Assembly (NCBI RefSeq): GCF_900102505.1
Contig: NZ_FMVT01000003.1
Coordinates: 303,926-367,925, forward strand
Source of the DNA: Paracoccus tibetensis
Lineage (GTDB): Bacteria > Pseudomonadota > Alphaproteobacteria > Rhodobacterales > Rhodobacteraceae
DNA length: 64,000 bases
Direction of reading: 5' to 3'
Each line of letters opens with the position of its first letter. The stretch's first letter is position 1. The notes beneath the pieces are model-generated. The model made no database searches and was not told the DNA's origin. It was given only the letters and a program-made list of their open reading frames with translations. The translations under genes and the position numbers were made by a program. Of this stretch, positions 35,405-45,692 are shown one piece after another.

Positions 35405-36082
35405 TCACCAGGGCACGACCTGCCCTTTCCAGTCGCGGAAGCTGCCCGTGTCCTCGGGCGACAGCCCGTCGATCACCGCCAGCAGCGCCTCGGCGCTGCG
35501 CTCGGGCGTGATGGTCGGGTGACGGGCGGCGTATTTTCGGGTCAGCGGGGTCTCGACCGTGCCGGGATGAAGCGCGACGATCACCGCGCGCGGGTTGCGG
35601 CGGCGCCACTCGATGGCGGCGGTGCGGATGATCTGGTTCTGCGCCGCCTTCGCTGCGCGATAGGCGGCCCATCCGCCAAGCCCGTTGTCCCCGATCGAGC
35701 CGACCCGCGCCGAAAGCGAGGCAAGGACCGGCCGCCCCTCGCGCGTCAAGAGGGGCGCGAAGTGGCGGATGACGAGCGCGACGCCGGTGGCGTTCAGCGC
35801 GAATTGCGCGGCCATCGCCTCGGCCGTGACGGCGTCGAAGCTTTTTTCCGGCTCGCGTCCGTCGATGACCAGCGCGCCCGTGGCGTTGAAGATCAGATCG
35901 AAGCGCGTTTCGGCCAGCCGGGCCGCGTGGCGCTCGATGCTGCCGGGCTGCGTCAGGTCCAGCCCGTCGCGGCTGCGCGAGAGGCCCGTGACCTCGCAGC
36001 CCGCCGCCGCCAGCCGGTCCGCCAGCGCCGCGCCGATCCCGCCCGAGACGCCCAGCACCAGCGCCCGGCGCGGCGCCGTCAT
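35405..36082 (-). CDS. short-chain dehydrogenase/reductase
   Basis: A 225-residue SDR with the nucleotide-binding GVSGGIGAALADRLAAAGCEV, a NATG motif, an active-site Ser near SLSARVGSIGDN and the Y-x-x-x-K in YRAAKAA. It resembles CsgA-type C-factor proteins by length and the HPGTVETPLTRKY motif. The start overlaps the photolyase stop as ATGA, so the two are cotranscribed. Substrate is unknown. Confidence 0.85.
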   Translation of the reverse strand: MTAPRRALVLGVSGGIGAALADRLAAAGCEVTGLSRSRDGLDLTQPGSIERHAARLAETRFDLIFNATGALVIDGREPEKSFDAVTAEAMAAQFALNATGVALVIRHFAPLLTREGRPVLASLSARVGSIGDNGLGGWAAYRAAKAAQNQIIRTAAIEWRRRNPRAVIVALHPGTVETPLTRKYAARHPTITPERSAEALLAVIDGLSPEDTGSFRDWKGQVVPW

Positions 36083-37452
36083 TGGCGCACCCGCTGATAG
36101 GCCTCCAGCGCCCGCTCGCGACCTTCGGCGAGCGAGAGGGACGGCTTGCGCCGTGCCGTCAGATCGACGCGCCAGGACAGCGGCGCGGCGGCGGCGAAGG
36201 CTTGCGCGCCCTCGGCCTCGGGGTCCAGCCAGTAGCGGCGGTAGCGCGCGTCGGCGTCGAACTTCTCGGCCTGCCCGTCGGGGTTGAAGACGCGGAAATA
36301 GGGCGAGGCGTCCGGCCCGCAGCCCGCCACCCACTGCCAGTTCATCGCGTTCGAGGCCGCGTCCCAGTCCACCAGGCACTCGGCGAACCAGTCGAGCCCG
36401 ATCTTCCAGTGGGTCAGCAGGTGCTTGCAGAGATAGCTGGCCGCGATCATCCGCACCCGGTTGTGCATCCGTCCCGTCGCGTAAAGCTCGCGCATGCCGG
36501 CATCGACCATGTCGATCCCCGTCTCGGCCCGCCGCCAGGCATCGGCATCCGCACTCTCACCGCGCCACGGGAACTCGTCCCAGCCCTCGCGCCAGCAGCG
36601 CCGGTCCATCTGCGGGAAGTTGTGCATCAGCTCGCGCGCGAACTCGCGCCAGGCCAGTTCGGAGAGGAAGGTCTCGACCCCCGGCCGCCCCTCGTGCAGG
36701 GCGGGCTGGCAGCGGTGCCAGAAGCGGCGGGCGCTGATCTCGCCCACGGCCAGCGCCTCGGAGAGGGTCGAGGTGCCGGGCTTGCCGGGCAGGTTGCGGT
36801 CATTGGCATAGCCGGCCACGGCCTCGCCGAGGAAGCGGTCGAGGCGGGCCAGCGCCGCGTCCTCGCCCGGCTCGATCCGCGCGGCCAGCACGTCCCAGCC
36901 CCGGCGCATCGCGGCCCGCGCCTCGGGCCAGTCGGCATCGTCGCTTTGCGGCCAGCTGTCGGGCGCGCCCAGCTTCGGCGCGTCGAGGGGCGGCGCGATC
37001 TCGACGCGGCGCAGCGCCTTCCAGAAGGGCGAGAAGACCTTGAAAGGGCCGCCGGTCTGCGTGAGGACATGGCCGCGCGGCACCAGATCGGCCAAGGGAT
37101 GAAGGTGAAGCTGCGCGCCGCCGCGGGCCGCCGCCTCGGACAGGCCGTCATCCGCGGCGAAGGGGAAGCCCTCGGTCGTGTGGATCGCGCTCGCCCCCGT
37201 CTCGCGGGCGATGGCCTCCAGCACGTCGGCGGGCGCGCCGCGGCGCAGGATCAGGCGGCTCCCGTGACGTTCCAGCGCGGCCTGCAGCGGCGGCAGGGAC
37301 AGCGCCTGCCGCTCGGCGCTGGCGGGGTAGGCGCGCGCCTCGGCGGGATCGAGGATGACCAGCGGGATCACCGCCCCCTCGGCAGCGGCCGCGACCAGCG
37401 CGGGGTGGTCGTCGAGCCGCAGGACGCGGCGGAACCAGCAGATGACCGGCAT
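36079..37452 (-). CDS. phrB: deoxyribodipyrimidine photolyase
   Basis: A 457-residue photolyase. The N-terminal antenna domain starts MPVICWFRRVLRLDDHPAL. The C-terminal FAD domain contains GTSTLSEALAVGEIS, ELAWREFARELMHNFPQ, GMRELYATGRMHNRVRMIAASYLCKHL and DWDAASNAMNWQWVAGCGPDASPYFRVFNP. It repairs UV-induced cyclobutane dimers using light. GGAGGATTT precedes the ATG. It is cotranscribed with the SDR gene. Confidence 0.95.
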   Translation of the reverse strand: MPVICWFRRVLRLDDHPALVAAAAEGAVIPLVILDPAEARAYPASAERQALSLPPLQAALERHGSRLILRRGAPADVLEAIARETGASAIHTTEGFPFAADDGLSEAAARGGAQLHLHPLADLVPRGHVLTQTGGPFKVFSPFWKALRRVEIAPPLDAPKLGAPDSWPQSDDADWPEARAAMRRGWDVLAARIEPGEDAALARLDRFLGEAVAGYANDRNLPGKPGTSTLSEALAVGEISARRFWHRCQPALHEGRPGVETFLSELAWREFARELMHNFPQMDRRCWREGWDEFPWRGESADADAWRRAETGIDMVDAGMRELYATGRMHNRVRMIAASYLCKHLLTHWKIGLDWFAECLVDWDAASNAMNWQWVAGCGPDASPYFRVFNPDGQAEKFDADARYRRYWLDPEAEGAQAFAAAAPLSWRVDLTARRKPSLSLAEGRERALEAYQRVRQ

Positions 37453-37621
37453 CAAATCCTCCTTGCTGCCAGCACCAACCACGCGCAGGTCGGCCGAAAG
37501 TTTCCTCGCATCCGCCTGCCCGCCGGGCAACTTGGCCGCGCGCCATTGTCACACCCCGTGCGGCTGCTATAGCTGGACCTTCATCCGCCGCAATGCCCAA
37601 AGCCGTCCGAAAGCCCCGCCC

Positions 37622-38389
37622 GTGTCGTCACCCGAACCCAGCCCCGGCTTCGTCTCCCTGGTCTCGGCGGGACCGGGCGATCCCGAGCTGCTGACGCTGA
37701 AAGCCGCCCGCCGGCTGGCCGAGGCCGAGGTGGTGCTGTTCGACGACCTTGCCTCGGGCCCGGTGCTGGACCACGCGGCGGCGCGAGCCGAGCTGATCGC
37801 CGTCGGCAAGCGCGCCGGCCGCCCCTCGGCGCGGCAGGACGCGGTGAACCGGCTGATCGTGGACCATGCCCGGCAGGGCCGCCGCGTGGTGCGGCTGAAA
37901 TCGGGCGATTCCGGCATCTTCGGGCGGCTGGAGGAGGAGCTGACCGCCCTCGTCGAGGCCGGCATCCCCTTCGAGATCATCCCCGGCGTCACCTCGGCCA
38001 GCGCGGCGGCGGCGGCGGCGGGGATGCCGCTGACGCGCCGCCTGACGGCGCGGCGCGTGCAGTTCGTCACCGGCGCGGACGTGACCGGCCACCTGCCCGA
38101 GGACGTCAACTGGGCCGCTTTGGCGGACCCGCACGCGACGACGGCCGTGTTCATGGGCCAGCGCAGCTTTCCCAAGCTGGTGACAGGGCTTCTGGCGCAT
38201 GGCATGTCGCCGGACACGCCGGCCCTTTTCGCCGAGGCCATCGGCCACCCGCAGCAGCGGCTGGTCCACACCACCATCGCCGAGCTCGCCCGCGCGATGG
38301 AGACGGCCGAGGTCGTCCAGCCCGGCCTGATCCTCTACGGCCCGCTGGCCGGGCATCCGGGGCCCGACCCCGCCCTGCCGCTTCCCTAA
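37622..38389 (+). CDS. cobA: uroporphyrinogen-III C-methyltransferase
   Basis: A 255-residue SUMT that methylates uroporphyrinogen III at C2 and C7 to give precorrin-2, entry point to cobalamin and siroheme. Motifs are LVSAGPGDPELLTLKAARRL, VGKRAGRPSARQDAVNRL, LKSGDSGIFGRLEEE and [20 protein letters not shown]. The start is taken as GTG 37622, since no ATG lies near the conserved N-terminus; ribosome-site support is weak. It is about 21 kb from the main cob cluster, and I see no riboswitch upstream. Confidence 0.9.
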   Translation: MSSPEPSPGFVSLVSAGPGDPELLTLKAARRLAEAEVVLFDDLASGPVLDHAAARAELIAVGKRAGRPSARQDAVNRLIVDHARQGRRVVRLKSGDSGIFGRLEEELTALVEAGIPFEIIPGVTSASAAAAAAGMPLTRRLTARRVQFVTGADVTGHLPEDVNWAALADPHATTAVFMGQRSFPKLVTGLLAHGMSPDTPALFAEAIGHPQQRLVHTTIAELARAMETAEVVQPGLILYGPLAGHPGPDPALPLP

Positions 38390-38484
38390 AATCACGCGGA
38401 AACAGGCCCTTCCCAGAAGCGGCCCGGACCCCCATCCTCGCATTTCTCGGGCCCGCCGCCGTGGCCGCGATGCAGTGAAGCAGG

Positions 38485-41400
38485 ATGATCGACCTTCGCC
38501 TCGTGACCACCTTCGGGGTCACGCAACAGACATGGCTGTCGGGCATCACCGACCTGACCGTCGTGGAGTCAGGCGGGCAAACCGTGCTGGTCGTCGGCAC
38601 CCGGCTCGGCGGCGGCATCAGCAGCTACACGATCTCGGACCCGAACACGCCCCTCAGCCAGGTGGCGACGCGGCCCTATCTCGATACCTTCACCTATGGC
38701 GGCACCCCCGAGATCACGCTGGTCCAGCTGGGCGGGCGCAGCATCCTGCATCTGGGGCAGATGGCCGGCGCGGCGCAGCTGGGCATGGAGGTGACGGCGG
38801 CCACCGGCACGCTGGCGGGATTTGCGACGCTCTTTCCCTCGGGCCTGCCGCCCGGCACCGTCACCGCGCTCGAGCAGGTGCAGGCGGGGCAGGGTGAGTT
38901 CCTGGTCATCGCGCGGCAGGGCAGCCTCGAGCTGGGCGTTCACAGGCTGGGGCCGTCCGGCGGCCTGACCGCCCATTCCAGCGTCACGATCCCGACGCCG
39001 GCGGGCGCGATCCCGGGCGCGTCCATCGACAAGGTCCTGGCGCTCAGCGTCGACGGCCAGCAGGTGCTGGTCACGATCTCGGGCAGCGGCAACTTCATCT
39101 CGACGCACCTGCTGTCGGCGACCGGACATCTTGGTCCCGGCGCGCTGCACGTGGTCGGGCGCGGGGTCGGCTACGACCTGCCCTCGCAGCTGGAGGCGGT
39201 GCGCATCGGCGGCGAGACCTATGTCATCATCGGCTCGACCGGGTCGAACTCGCTGTCGGTCTTCCGGCTGGACGCGTCGGGGCAGCTGATCGTCACCGAC
39301 CACATCATCGACGAGCAGACGACCCGCTTCCAGTCCGTCACCGCGCTGGAAACCGTCACCATCGGCGACCGCGCCTTCGTCTTCGCCGGCGGCGCGGATG
39401 ACGGGATCTCGGTCTTCACGCTGCTGCCGGACGGCCGGCTGCTGCACCTGACGACCCTTGCCGACACCAACGGCATGACCCTGTCCGATGTCAGCAGCAT
39501 CAAGGCGGTGGTGCGCGACGGCAAGATCATGCTCTTCGTGGGCAGCGCGACCGAGACGGGGCTGACGCAACTCGTGCTGGATCCCGGTCAGTTGGGGCTG
39601 ACGGGGCGGGCCGGCGCGGGCGTGGTGCGGGGCGGATCGGGCGGCGATCTGCTGGTCGCGCAGGCGGGCACGACCCGGCTGGAGGGCGGGGCCGGCAACG
39701 ACATCCTCGTGGCCGGTCCAGACTCGATCGTCCTGACCGGCGGGACCGGGGCGGACATCTTCGTCCCCTCGCGCGTCAGCGGCCGCATCACCATCACCGA
39801 TTACGAGCACGGAGTGGACCGGCTGGACCTGTCGATGCTGGGCATGATTCGCAGCATCTGGCAGCTGAGCTTCATCCCGACCAGCTATGGCGTGCTGATC
39901 GTCTATGGCGAGACGCTTCTGGACATCTACACCCGCGACGGCCGCTCGCTGACCGCCGCCGACTTTTCGAACGCGGCCCTCTTCCCCATCGCGCATTACT
40001 GGATGCCCGACCTCGAGCCCGAGCGCGTCGCCCCCGACGACCGGCCGACCGATGCGCCGGCCTGGATCATCGGGACGGACGGGCATGACACGCTGGTCGG
40101 CACCGCCCGCCCCGAAACGATCGAGGGCCGAAACGGCAACGACTCGATCTCGGGCGGCGGCGGCAACGACACGATCAGCGGCGGCGCGGGCAACGACACC
40201 GTGCGGGGCGGCGAGGGCGATGATGTCATCCATGGCGGCGCGGGCCGCGACACGCTGTTCGGCGATGCGGGGGACGATCTGATCTTCGGCGGCGAAGCGG
40301 GCGACCTGATCTATGGCGGCGACGGCAACGACAGGCTGCATGGCGACGGCGGGGACGACCTGATCTATGGCGGGCTCGGCAACGACCGGCTGTTCGGCGG
40401 CAACGGCAACGACACCCTCTCGGGCGAGGAGGGCGACGACTATCTCGAGGCGCTGGCCGGCCACAACCGCCTGCTGGGCGACGACGGCAACGACACGCTG
40501 GTGGCGGGGTGGGGGACCGACTACCTCGCCGGCGGCACCGGGCGCGACAGCCTGCGCGGCGGGGCCGGCAACGACACGCTTCTGGGCGACGAGGGCGATG
40601 ACACGCTTCTGGGCGAGGACGGGGACGACCTTCTGGAGGGCGGCGAGGGGGACGACCTGCTGAACGGCGGGACGGGCAACGACACCCTGCGCGGCGGCAC
40701 CGGCCGCGACCGCCTGCATGCCGGCGCCGGCAACGACGTGCTCTGGGGGGACGAGGACGACGATTCACTCTGGGGCAATGACGGCGACGACCTCTTGAAC
40801 GGCGGCGACGGCAGCGACCTGCTGCATGGTGGAAACGGTGCGGACACGCTCTACGGGGACGACGGGAATGACACCCTGTTCGGCGACGCCGGCGACGATT
40901 TCCTCTATGGCGGGACCGGCAATGACAACCTCTTCGGCGGCCTCGGCCACGACCAGCTCCGGGCCGAGGCCGGCAACAACCTTCTTTCGGGGGGCCTCGG
41001 CAATGACAGCCTCTGGGGCGGGACGGGTGAGGACACGCTTTACGGCGACGAGGGCGATGACTGGATCCAGGCGCTCGGCCCCGCCAGCCTGATCGACGGC
41101 GGGATTGGCAACGACACGCTTCTGGGCGGGATCGGCCTCGACCGCATCTTCGGCGGCGACGGCAACGACCTGATCCGCGGGGGCTCGGGCGATGACGTCC
41201 TCAGCGGCGGGGTGGGGGATGACACGCTCCATGGCGATAACGACAACGACCGCATCACCGGCGGGTCCGGCAACGACCTGCTCTATGGCGGCAACGGCGC
41301 GGACCGGCTGGACGGGGGCAGCGGCCATGATCGGCTCTGGGGCCATGCGGGCAACGACACGCTGCTGGGCGGCTCGGGCAATGACAGCTTGGACGGCGGG

Positions 41401-42114
41401 GCGGGCAACGACCTTCTGCAGGGCGGGTCCGGCAACGACCGGCTGCTGGGCCTCGATGGCGACGACCGGCTCGAGGGCGGGGCGGGCAACGACCTGCTGG
41501 ACGGCGGCGCCGGGCGGGACGTGCTGCTGGGCGGGGACGGCAACGACACGCTGATCGGCGGCCTCGGCAATGACAGCCTCGACGGCGAGGCCGGCAACGA
41601 CACGCTGCAGGGGGGGGACGGGAACGACCGGCTGCTGGGCTGCGCTGGCGACGACCGGCTGGACGGCGGGGCGGGGCACGATTTCCTCGACGGCGGCTCG
41701 GGGAAGGACCTGCTGATCGGCGGGACCGGTAACGACACGCTGCAGGGCGGCACGGGGAACGACAGGCTGCAGGGCGGCTCGGGCCGCGACCTGCTGATCG
41801 GCGGGGCGGGGGCCGACACGCTGGCCGGCGGCACCGGCGCGGACGTCTTCCGCTACCTGGCGCGCGGCGACAGCCTGCGCTCGGCCCCCGACCTCATCCA
41901 GGACTTCACCCGCGGCTCGGACCTCATCGACCTCAAGGCGCTCGGGGTCAGCTGGGCGGGCTCGGGCGGTCATTCCGGGGCGCGCTCGGTCCGCTGGCAG
42001 ATCAGCGGCTCCGAGACCCATGTCTTCATCGACCTGAACGGCGACCGTCAGTCCGACATGCTGATCCGGCTGACCGGGCATCACCAGCTGGGCTCGGGCG
42101 ACTTCCTGCTCTAG
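38485..42114 (+). CDS. large RTX calcium-binding protein with beta-propeller-like N-terminus
   Basis: A 1209-residue acidic protein. Residues about 1-370 form repeated beta-blade-like units ([62 protein letters not shown]), suggesting a lactonase/integrin-like propeller. A short RTX stretch follows, then a serralysin-C-like segment near 420-510. About 550 residues of GGxGxDxLxG-type nonapeptides fill roughly 540-1110. The C-terminus ([10 protein letters not shown], then [23 protein letters not shown]) is the usual type-I-secretion end. No signal peptide or transporter is in the window. The stop shares CTAG with the convergent queG stop. Confidence 0.88.
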   Translation: MIDLRLVTTFGVTQQTWLSGITDLTVVESGGQTVLVVGTRLGGGISSYTISDPNTPLSQVATRPYLDTFTYGGTPEITLVQLGGRSILHLGQMAGAAQLGMEVTAATGTLAGFATLFPSGLPPGTVTALEQVQAGQGEFLVIARQGSLELGVHRLGPSGGLTAHSSVTIPTPAGAIPGASIDKVLALSVDGQQVLVTISGSGNFISTHLLSATGHLGPGALHVVGRGVGYDLPSQLEAVRIGGETYVIIGSTGSNSLSVFRLDASGQLIVTDHIIDEQTTRFQSVTALETVTIGDRAFVFAGGADDGISVFTLLPDGRLLHLTTLADTNGMTLSDVSSIKAVVRDGKIMLFVGSATETGLTQLVLDPGQLGLTGRAGAGVVRGGSGGDLLVAQAGTTRLEGGAGNDILVAGPDSIVLTGGTGADIFVPSRVSGRITITDYEHGVDRLDLSMLGMIRSIWQLSFIPTSYGVLIVYGETLLDIYTRDGRSLTAADFSNAALFPIAHYWMPDLEPERVAPDDRPTDAPAWIIGTDGHDTLVGTARPETIEGRNGNDSISGGGGNDTISGGAGNDTVRGGEGDDVIHGGAGRDTLFGDAGDDLIFGGEAGDLIYGGDGNDRLHGDGGDDLIYGGLGNDRLFGGNGNDTLSGEEGDDYLEALAGHNRLLGDDGNDTLVAGWGTDYLAGGTGRDSLRGGAGNDTLLGDEGDDTLLGEDGDDLLEGGEGDDLLNGGTGNDTLRGGTGRDRLHAGAGNDVLWGDEDDDSLWGNDGDDLLNGGDGSDLLHGGNGADTLYGDDGNDTLFGDAGDDFLYGGTGNDNLFGGLGHDQLRAEAGNNLLSGGLGNDSLWGGTGEDTLYGDEGDDWIQALGPASLIDGGIGNDTLLGGIGLDRIFGGDGNDLIRGGSGDDVLSGGVGDDTLHGDNDNDRITGGSGNDLLYGGNGADRLDGGSGHDRLWGHAGNDTLLGGSGNDSLDGGAGNDLLQGGSGNDRLLGLDGDDRLEGGAGNDLLDGGAGRDVLLGGDGNDTLIGGLGNDSLDGEAGNDTLQGGDGNDRLLGCAGDDRLDGGAGHDFLDGGSGKDLLIGGTGNDTLQGGTGNDRLQGGSGRDLLIGGAGADTLAGGTGADVFRYLARGDSLRSAPDLIQDFTRGSDLIDLKALGVSWAGSGGHSGARSVRWQISGSETHVFIDLNGDRQSDMLIRLTGHHQLGSGDFLL

Positions 42115-43136
42115 CCGCCGAGTCGCGCGACGGCCCAACGCGCCGCATCCGCCACGGCCGGGTCCGGGTCACCCACCAGCCCCGCCGCCACCTCGCGCAG
42201 ACCCGCGCTGCCGCTGTTGCCGATGGCGTAGAGCACGTTGCGCACGAACCGGTCCCGCCCGATCCGCTTGATCGGAGAGCCGGAAAACCGCGCCCTGAAC
42301 CCCGCATCGTCCAGCGCGGCCAACTCGGCCAGGGGCGGCGCGCCAACGATCCCGCGATAGCGCATCTCGCTGCCGGCCTGCGCGAACTTGTTCCACGGGC
42401 AGACGGCGAGGCAATCGTCGCAGCCATAGATGCGGTTGCCCATCAGGGGCCGCAGTTCGGGATCGACGGGTCCCTTGTGCTCGATGGTCAGGTACGAGAT
42501 GCAGCGCCGTGCATCTAGTTGGAAGGGCGCCGGAAAGGCGCCGGTCGGGCAGGCGTCGAGGCAGGCGCGGCAGGACCCGCAATGCTCGCGCTCGGGCGTG
42601 TCGGCCGGCAGCGGCATGGTGGTGAAGATCGCGCCCAGGAAGAACCAGCTGCCCAGCCCGCGCGACAGAAGATTCGTGTGCTTCCCCTGCCAGCCAAGGC
42701 CCGCGGCGGCGGCCAGGGGCTTTTCCATCACCGGGGCCGTGTCGACGAAGACCTTGATCTGGTGGCCGGGCTCGGGCGCCGTCTCCAGCAGCCAGCGCCC
42801 GAGGCGCTTCAGCCGCTTCTTGACCAGGTCGTGATAGTCCTTGCCCTGCGCGTAGACGCTGATCGCGGCCTGCTCGCGCTGCTCCAGCACCGCCAGGGGA
42901 TCGCTCTCGGGGGTGTAGAGCTCGGCCAGCATCACGACCGAGCGCGCCTCGGGCCAGAGCGCGGCCGGATCGCCGCGCCAGTGGCGCCGCTCGGCCATCC
43001 ACGCCATCTGCCCGTGCCGCCCGGCCTCCAGAAAGGCCGCCAGCCGCTCGGCCAGCCCGGGCACGGCGTCGGGCCGCGTCACCCCCATGCCGGAAAAGCC
43101 GACGGCCTCGGCCTCGCTGGCCAAGGCCGCTTTCAC
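42111..43136 (-). CDS. queG: epoxyqueuosine reductase
   Basis: A 341-residue cobalamin- and iron-sulfur-dependent reductase that completes queuosine in tRNA. Two ferredoxin-like clusters are visible ([16 protein letters not shown] and [13 protein letters not shown]). [19 protein letters not shown] and a C-terminal HEAT-like region are typical. I place the start at GTG 43134-43136 ([19 protein letters not shown]), where similarity begins. An ATG at 43217-43219 would add 28 residues encoded by the repeat and overlap the neighbouring gene. It uses the B12 made by this window's main cluster. Confidence 0.9.
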   Translation of the reverse strand: MKAALASEAEAVGFSGMGVTRPDAVPGLAERLAAFLEAGRHGQMAWMAERRHWRGDPAALWPEARSVVMLAELYTPESDPLAVLEQREQAAISVYAQGKDYHDLVKKRLKRLGRWLLETAPEPGHQIKVFVDTAPVMEKPLAAAAGLGWQGKHTNLLSRGLGSWFFLGAIFTTMPLPADTPEREHCGSCRACLDACPTGAFPAPFQLDARRCISYLTIEHKGPVDPELRPLMGNRIYGCDDCLAVCPWNKFAQAGSEMRYRGIVGAPPLAELAALDDAGFRARFSGSPIKRIGRDRFVRNVLYAIGNSGSAGLREVAAGLVGDPDPAVADAARWAVARLGG

Positions 43137-43137
43137 C

Positions 43138-43197
43138 TGTGCCCAAATAGCCCGGGGGGGATCGCCGTCAGGCGATGGGGGGCTGGCCCCCCTTCCC
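43138..43197 (-). repeat. dispersed GC-rich hairpin repeat between the GST-like gene and queG
   Basis: On the minus strand GGGGGGCCAGCCCCCC, a variable centre (ATCGCCTGACGGCGAT, itself an inverted repeat), then CCCCCCGGGCTATTTGGGCACAG, matching the other copies except GCTATTTG for GATATTTG. It fills exactly the space between the two genes and ends one base before the proposed queG GTG. Confidence 0.72.
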
Positions 43198-43884
43198 TTA
43201 TCCGAAGTCCAGCTCTGCATAATGCGGCGCGGGGTGGATGCCCGGGACTTGGTCCGCCAGCACCGCGCGGAAGGCCGGGCGCGACTTGATCGTCGCATAC
43301 CAGTCGCGCAGCACCTCCGAGCGGTCCCAGTCCACGTCCGAGATGTAGTCGAGGCACGAGAAATGCGCCGCCGCGGTGAAATCGGCCAAGCTCAGCGTGT
43401 TCCCCGCCAGCCAGCGCCGCGTCTCGAGAAGCGAGGCGAGGTAGTCGATATGCTCCTTGATCGCCCGCAGCCCGTCCTTGACGATGCGGCTGTCGGGATA
43501 GCCGGTGCGGGTGATCTTCTTCCAGACCCGCTCGTTCAGGATCGGCTGCGTGACCTCGACATGGAACTTGTCGTCGAACCAGGCGCAGAGGCGGCGCACC
43601 TCGTGCCGCTCCAGCGGCGTCTGCGGCATCAGCGCCGGAGCGGGCACCGCCTCGTCCAGATACTCGATGATCGCCTGGCTCTCGGCCAGCATGTTCCCGC
43701 GATAGCGCAGCACCGGCAGCTTGCCAGCCGGGTTGCGGCGCTTGAGGTCGGGCGAGCCTTCCCAGTAGCGGTCCTCGACCAGCTCGACCTCGATCTTCTT
43801 CTCGGCCAGGACAAGCCGGACCTTCCGGCAAAAGGGCGACAGCGGCGTGTGGTAAAGTCGCGTTGTCTGGGTGTTGGTATTCAT
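43198..43884 (-). CDS. glutathione S-transferase-fold protein, FzlA-like
   Basis: A 228-residue protein with the thioredoxin-like N-domain [29 protein letters not shown] and NPAGKLPVL, then the helical C-domain ending [20 protein letters not shown]. The [14 protein letters not shown] segment and overall length resemble FzlA, the FtsZ-binding GST-like cell-division protein of alphaproteobacteria, which I favour over a detoxifying GST. That choice is inference from sequence pattern alone. It precedes queG on the same strand. Confidence 0.75.
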   Translation of the reverse strand: MNTNTQTTRLYHTPLSPFCRKVRLVLAEKKIEVELVEDRYWEGSPDLKRRNPAGKLPVLRYRGNMLAESQAIIEYLDEAVPAPALMPQTPLERHEVRRLCAWFDDKFHVEVTQPILNERVWKKITRTGYPDSRIVKDGLRAIKEHIDYLASLLETRRWLAGNTLSLADFTAAAHFSCLDYISDVDWDRSEVLRDWYATIKSRPAFRAVLADQVPGIHPAPHYAELDFG

Positions 43885-43965
43885 TGACTGCTCTTGACCC
43901 CTGGATTCGCAACCCGGCCTTGATACGCCCCGCCCTCGCGCCTTTCAACCGGGCCGGGCAACGGC

Positions 43966-44694
43966 TTACGGCTGAAAGCAGCCGGCCCGCCCGTCCCGGG
44001 CAATGGTGGCCGCCCCGTCCGCGATCTGGCGCGAGCGGTTCGAGGCCCGGTGCGGGCTGCGGCTCTTGGGGGCGGGCAGGATCGCGGCAAGACGCGCGGC
44101 CTGCGTCATCGTCAGCTGGTCGGGCGTGGTGCCGAAATGCTCGCGCGCGGCGGCGTGCACGCCGAAGATGCCCGGCCCGAACTCGGCGACGTTAAGATAG
44201 ACCTCGAGGATGCGGCGTTTGGACCAGAGCGCCTCGATCACCGGCGTCAGCAGCGTCTCGGTCGTCTTCCTGAGCCAGCTGCGCTTCTGCCACAAGAAGG
44301 CGTTCTTTGCCGTCTGCTGCGTCAGCGTCGAGGCGCCCCGCGTCGAGCCCGATTCCACGACCTTGCGGATCTCGGACATGTCGAAGCCCCAATGCAGGCA
44401 GAAGTTCGCGTCCTCGGCCGCGACCACAGCGCGGCGCATCGCGGGGGAAATCTCCTCGAGCGGCGTCCAGCGGCGCTCGGCCAGGCCGTGGATGCGCTTC
44501 TGGCCGACCATCGTCCAGGTCAGCGGCGGGTTGACCACGGCGTAGATGGCGACCGAACCGATCAGGACAAGCGCCGCACGCAGGGCCCAGAGCCGCGCCG
44601 CGCCCTTCGCCCGGCCGAGAAGCCCGCGCCCGCCGTTAGCAGCGCTCTTCGGCGTGCCGGAGCGGTGGGACAGGGCAGGAGAACGCGGGCGCAT
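43966..44694 (-). CDS. mtgA: monofunctional peptidoglycan glycosyltransferase
   Basis: A 242-residue inner-membrane GT51 enzyme. One N-terminal transmembrane helix (LWALRAALVLIGSVAIYAVV) precedes the catalytic motifs AVVAAEDANFCLHWGFD (with the catalytic Glu), RGASTLTQQTAKNAFLW and RILEVYLNVAEFGPGIFG. It polymerises lipid II into glycan strands. The N-terminus is basic and about 40 residues long before the helix. Confidence 0.95.
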   Translation of the reverse strand: MRPRSPALSHRSGTPKSAANGGRGLLGRAKGAARLWALRAALVLIGSVAIYAVVNPPLTWTMVGQKRIHGLAERRWTPLEEISPAMRRAVVAAEDANFCLHWGFDMSEIRKVVESGSTRGASTLTQQTAKNAFLWQKRSWLRKTTETLLTPVIEALWSKRRILEVYLNVAEFGPGIFGVHAAAREHFGTTPDQLTMTQAARLAAILPAPKSRSPHRASNRSRQIADGAATIARDGRAGCFQP

Positions 44695-44737
44695 GACCGT
44701 CCTCTGTCAGCGCCCGCGGCCTGCGTCAAGCGAACCG

Positions 44738-45034
44738 TCAGTGTTCGTGCCGCGGCAGTGCCTTGAGGTCTTCTGTGGTCCAGCGCGTCAGCCCGTGCAC
44801 GGTACCGTCCTCGGCCCGCATCAGGTCCAGCTCGCGCGCGGGCACCATCACCGGCTTGCTGCCGATCCCCAGAAAGCCGCCGACATCGATCACGACCTTC
44901 GCGTCGGCGCCGCTGCCATGGGTATGCGCGATGCTGCCGACGGTCTCGTCGCCCGGGCCATAGATCGGCGCGCCGGTCAGGACGGCCTCGGTCAGCTCGT
45001 CCTCGCGCAGTCGAATATGCTTGGAATGGTCCAT
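44738..45034 (-). CDS. PRC-barrel domain protein
   Basis: A 98-residue protein, acidic and soluble. It contains GAPIYGPGDETVGSIAHTHG, VVIDVGGFLGIGSKPVMVPARELDLMRAEDG and VHGLTRWTTEDLKALP, the shape of PRC-barrel stress-type proteins. A good AGGAGG site lies upstream (rc of 45041-45046). No partner gene is evident. Confidence 0.82.
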   Translation of the reverse strand: MDHSKHIRLREDELTEAVLTGAPIYGPGDETVGSIAHTHGSGADAKVVIDVGGFLGIGSKPVMVPARELDLMRAEDGTVHGLTRWTTEDLKALPRHEH

Positions 45035-45100
45035 CTGGTCCTCCTGTGTGATGGAGAACGAACCCGGCGGCGCGGGCTTCCGTTCCGCCGGGATGCGGCC

Positions 45101-45490
45101 TCAGTTGGTGAAGGCGTTCACCAGCTCCAGCACCGCGAGGATGCGGTTCGTGTCCGGATCGACGCGATAGGCCTGGCGGTCGTCGCGGTAGTAGCGCCAG
45201 CCGTCGCGCGGCTCCAGCTGGTAGCGGACCGGGTCGCGGATCAGGCGGTAGTCGCCGATGCGCAGCACCTCGCCGACGCGGGTGCCGTGCTGGCGCTCGG
45301 CTTGGCGAGCCTGGCCGGGGGGCACGCAGGGCGGGTTCTTCTTGGCAAGGCCCGGCGGGCAGTGGCCGGCCTGCGCAACATGGTGCCGCGCACTCTTCTC
45401 CCTACCATGACCGCGCCCGGGATCGGCCGCCGCCGGCAGCGCGGCGGCGGTCGCGCCGGCCAACACAAGGGCCACGAGTTTCGTCTTCAT
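45101..45490 (-). CDS. exported small protein, unknown function
   Basis: A 129-residue protein with a clear signal peptide (MKTKLVALVLAGATAAALPAAA, cut near residue 22). A basic region follows, with CPPGLAKKNPPCVPPGQARQ, and then a C-terminal domain with GDYRLIRDPVRYQLEP, WRYYRDDRQAYRVDPDTNRILAVLELV. The C-terminal pattern resembles RcnB/DUF-type periplasmic proteins common in alphaproteobacteria. Two cysteines may form a disulfide. I cannot name a function. Confidence 0.72.
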   Translation of the reverse strand: MKTKLVALVLAGATAAALPAAADPGRGHGREKSARHHVAQAGHCPPGLAKKNPPCVPPGQARQAERQHGTRVGEVLRIGDYRLIRDPVRYQLEPRDGWRYYRDDRQAYRVDPDTNRILAVLELVNAFTN

Positions 45491-45692
45491 CCTTACATCC
45501 TCCGGTTCGACGATGCGTCATATACCTGCGACATAACGCGGCAGACGGGGAAACTTCCCATCACATCCTCGCGCATCGCCCGTGCGCGCGGTCCGCCGGG
45601 CGGCGTGGCGGCATCCTCTGGAACCTTGTCTTCGGCCGCAGGTTGAGACGAACGGCCCGGATGCCAGGCGCCCCGCCCCAGCAGGAGTTTCC

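Noticed and set aside
38569..40719. Long minus-strand open frame opposite the RTX gene
   Set aside because: It is a GC-rich shadow: low-complexity Ala/Val/Arg/Gln sequence, no ribosome site, and strong coding signal on the plus strand.
40140..41830. CRISPR-like array
   Set aside because: The DNA repeats are the codons of RTX nonapeptides, with no unique spacers of constant size.
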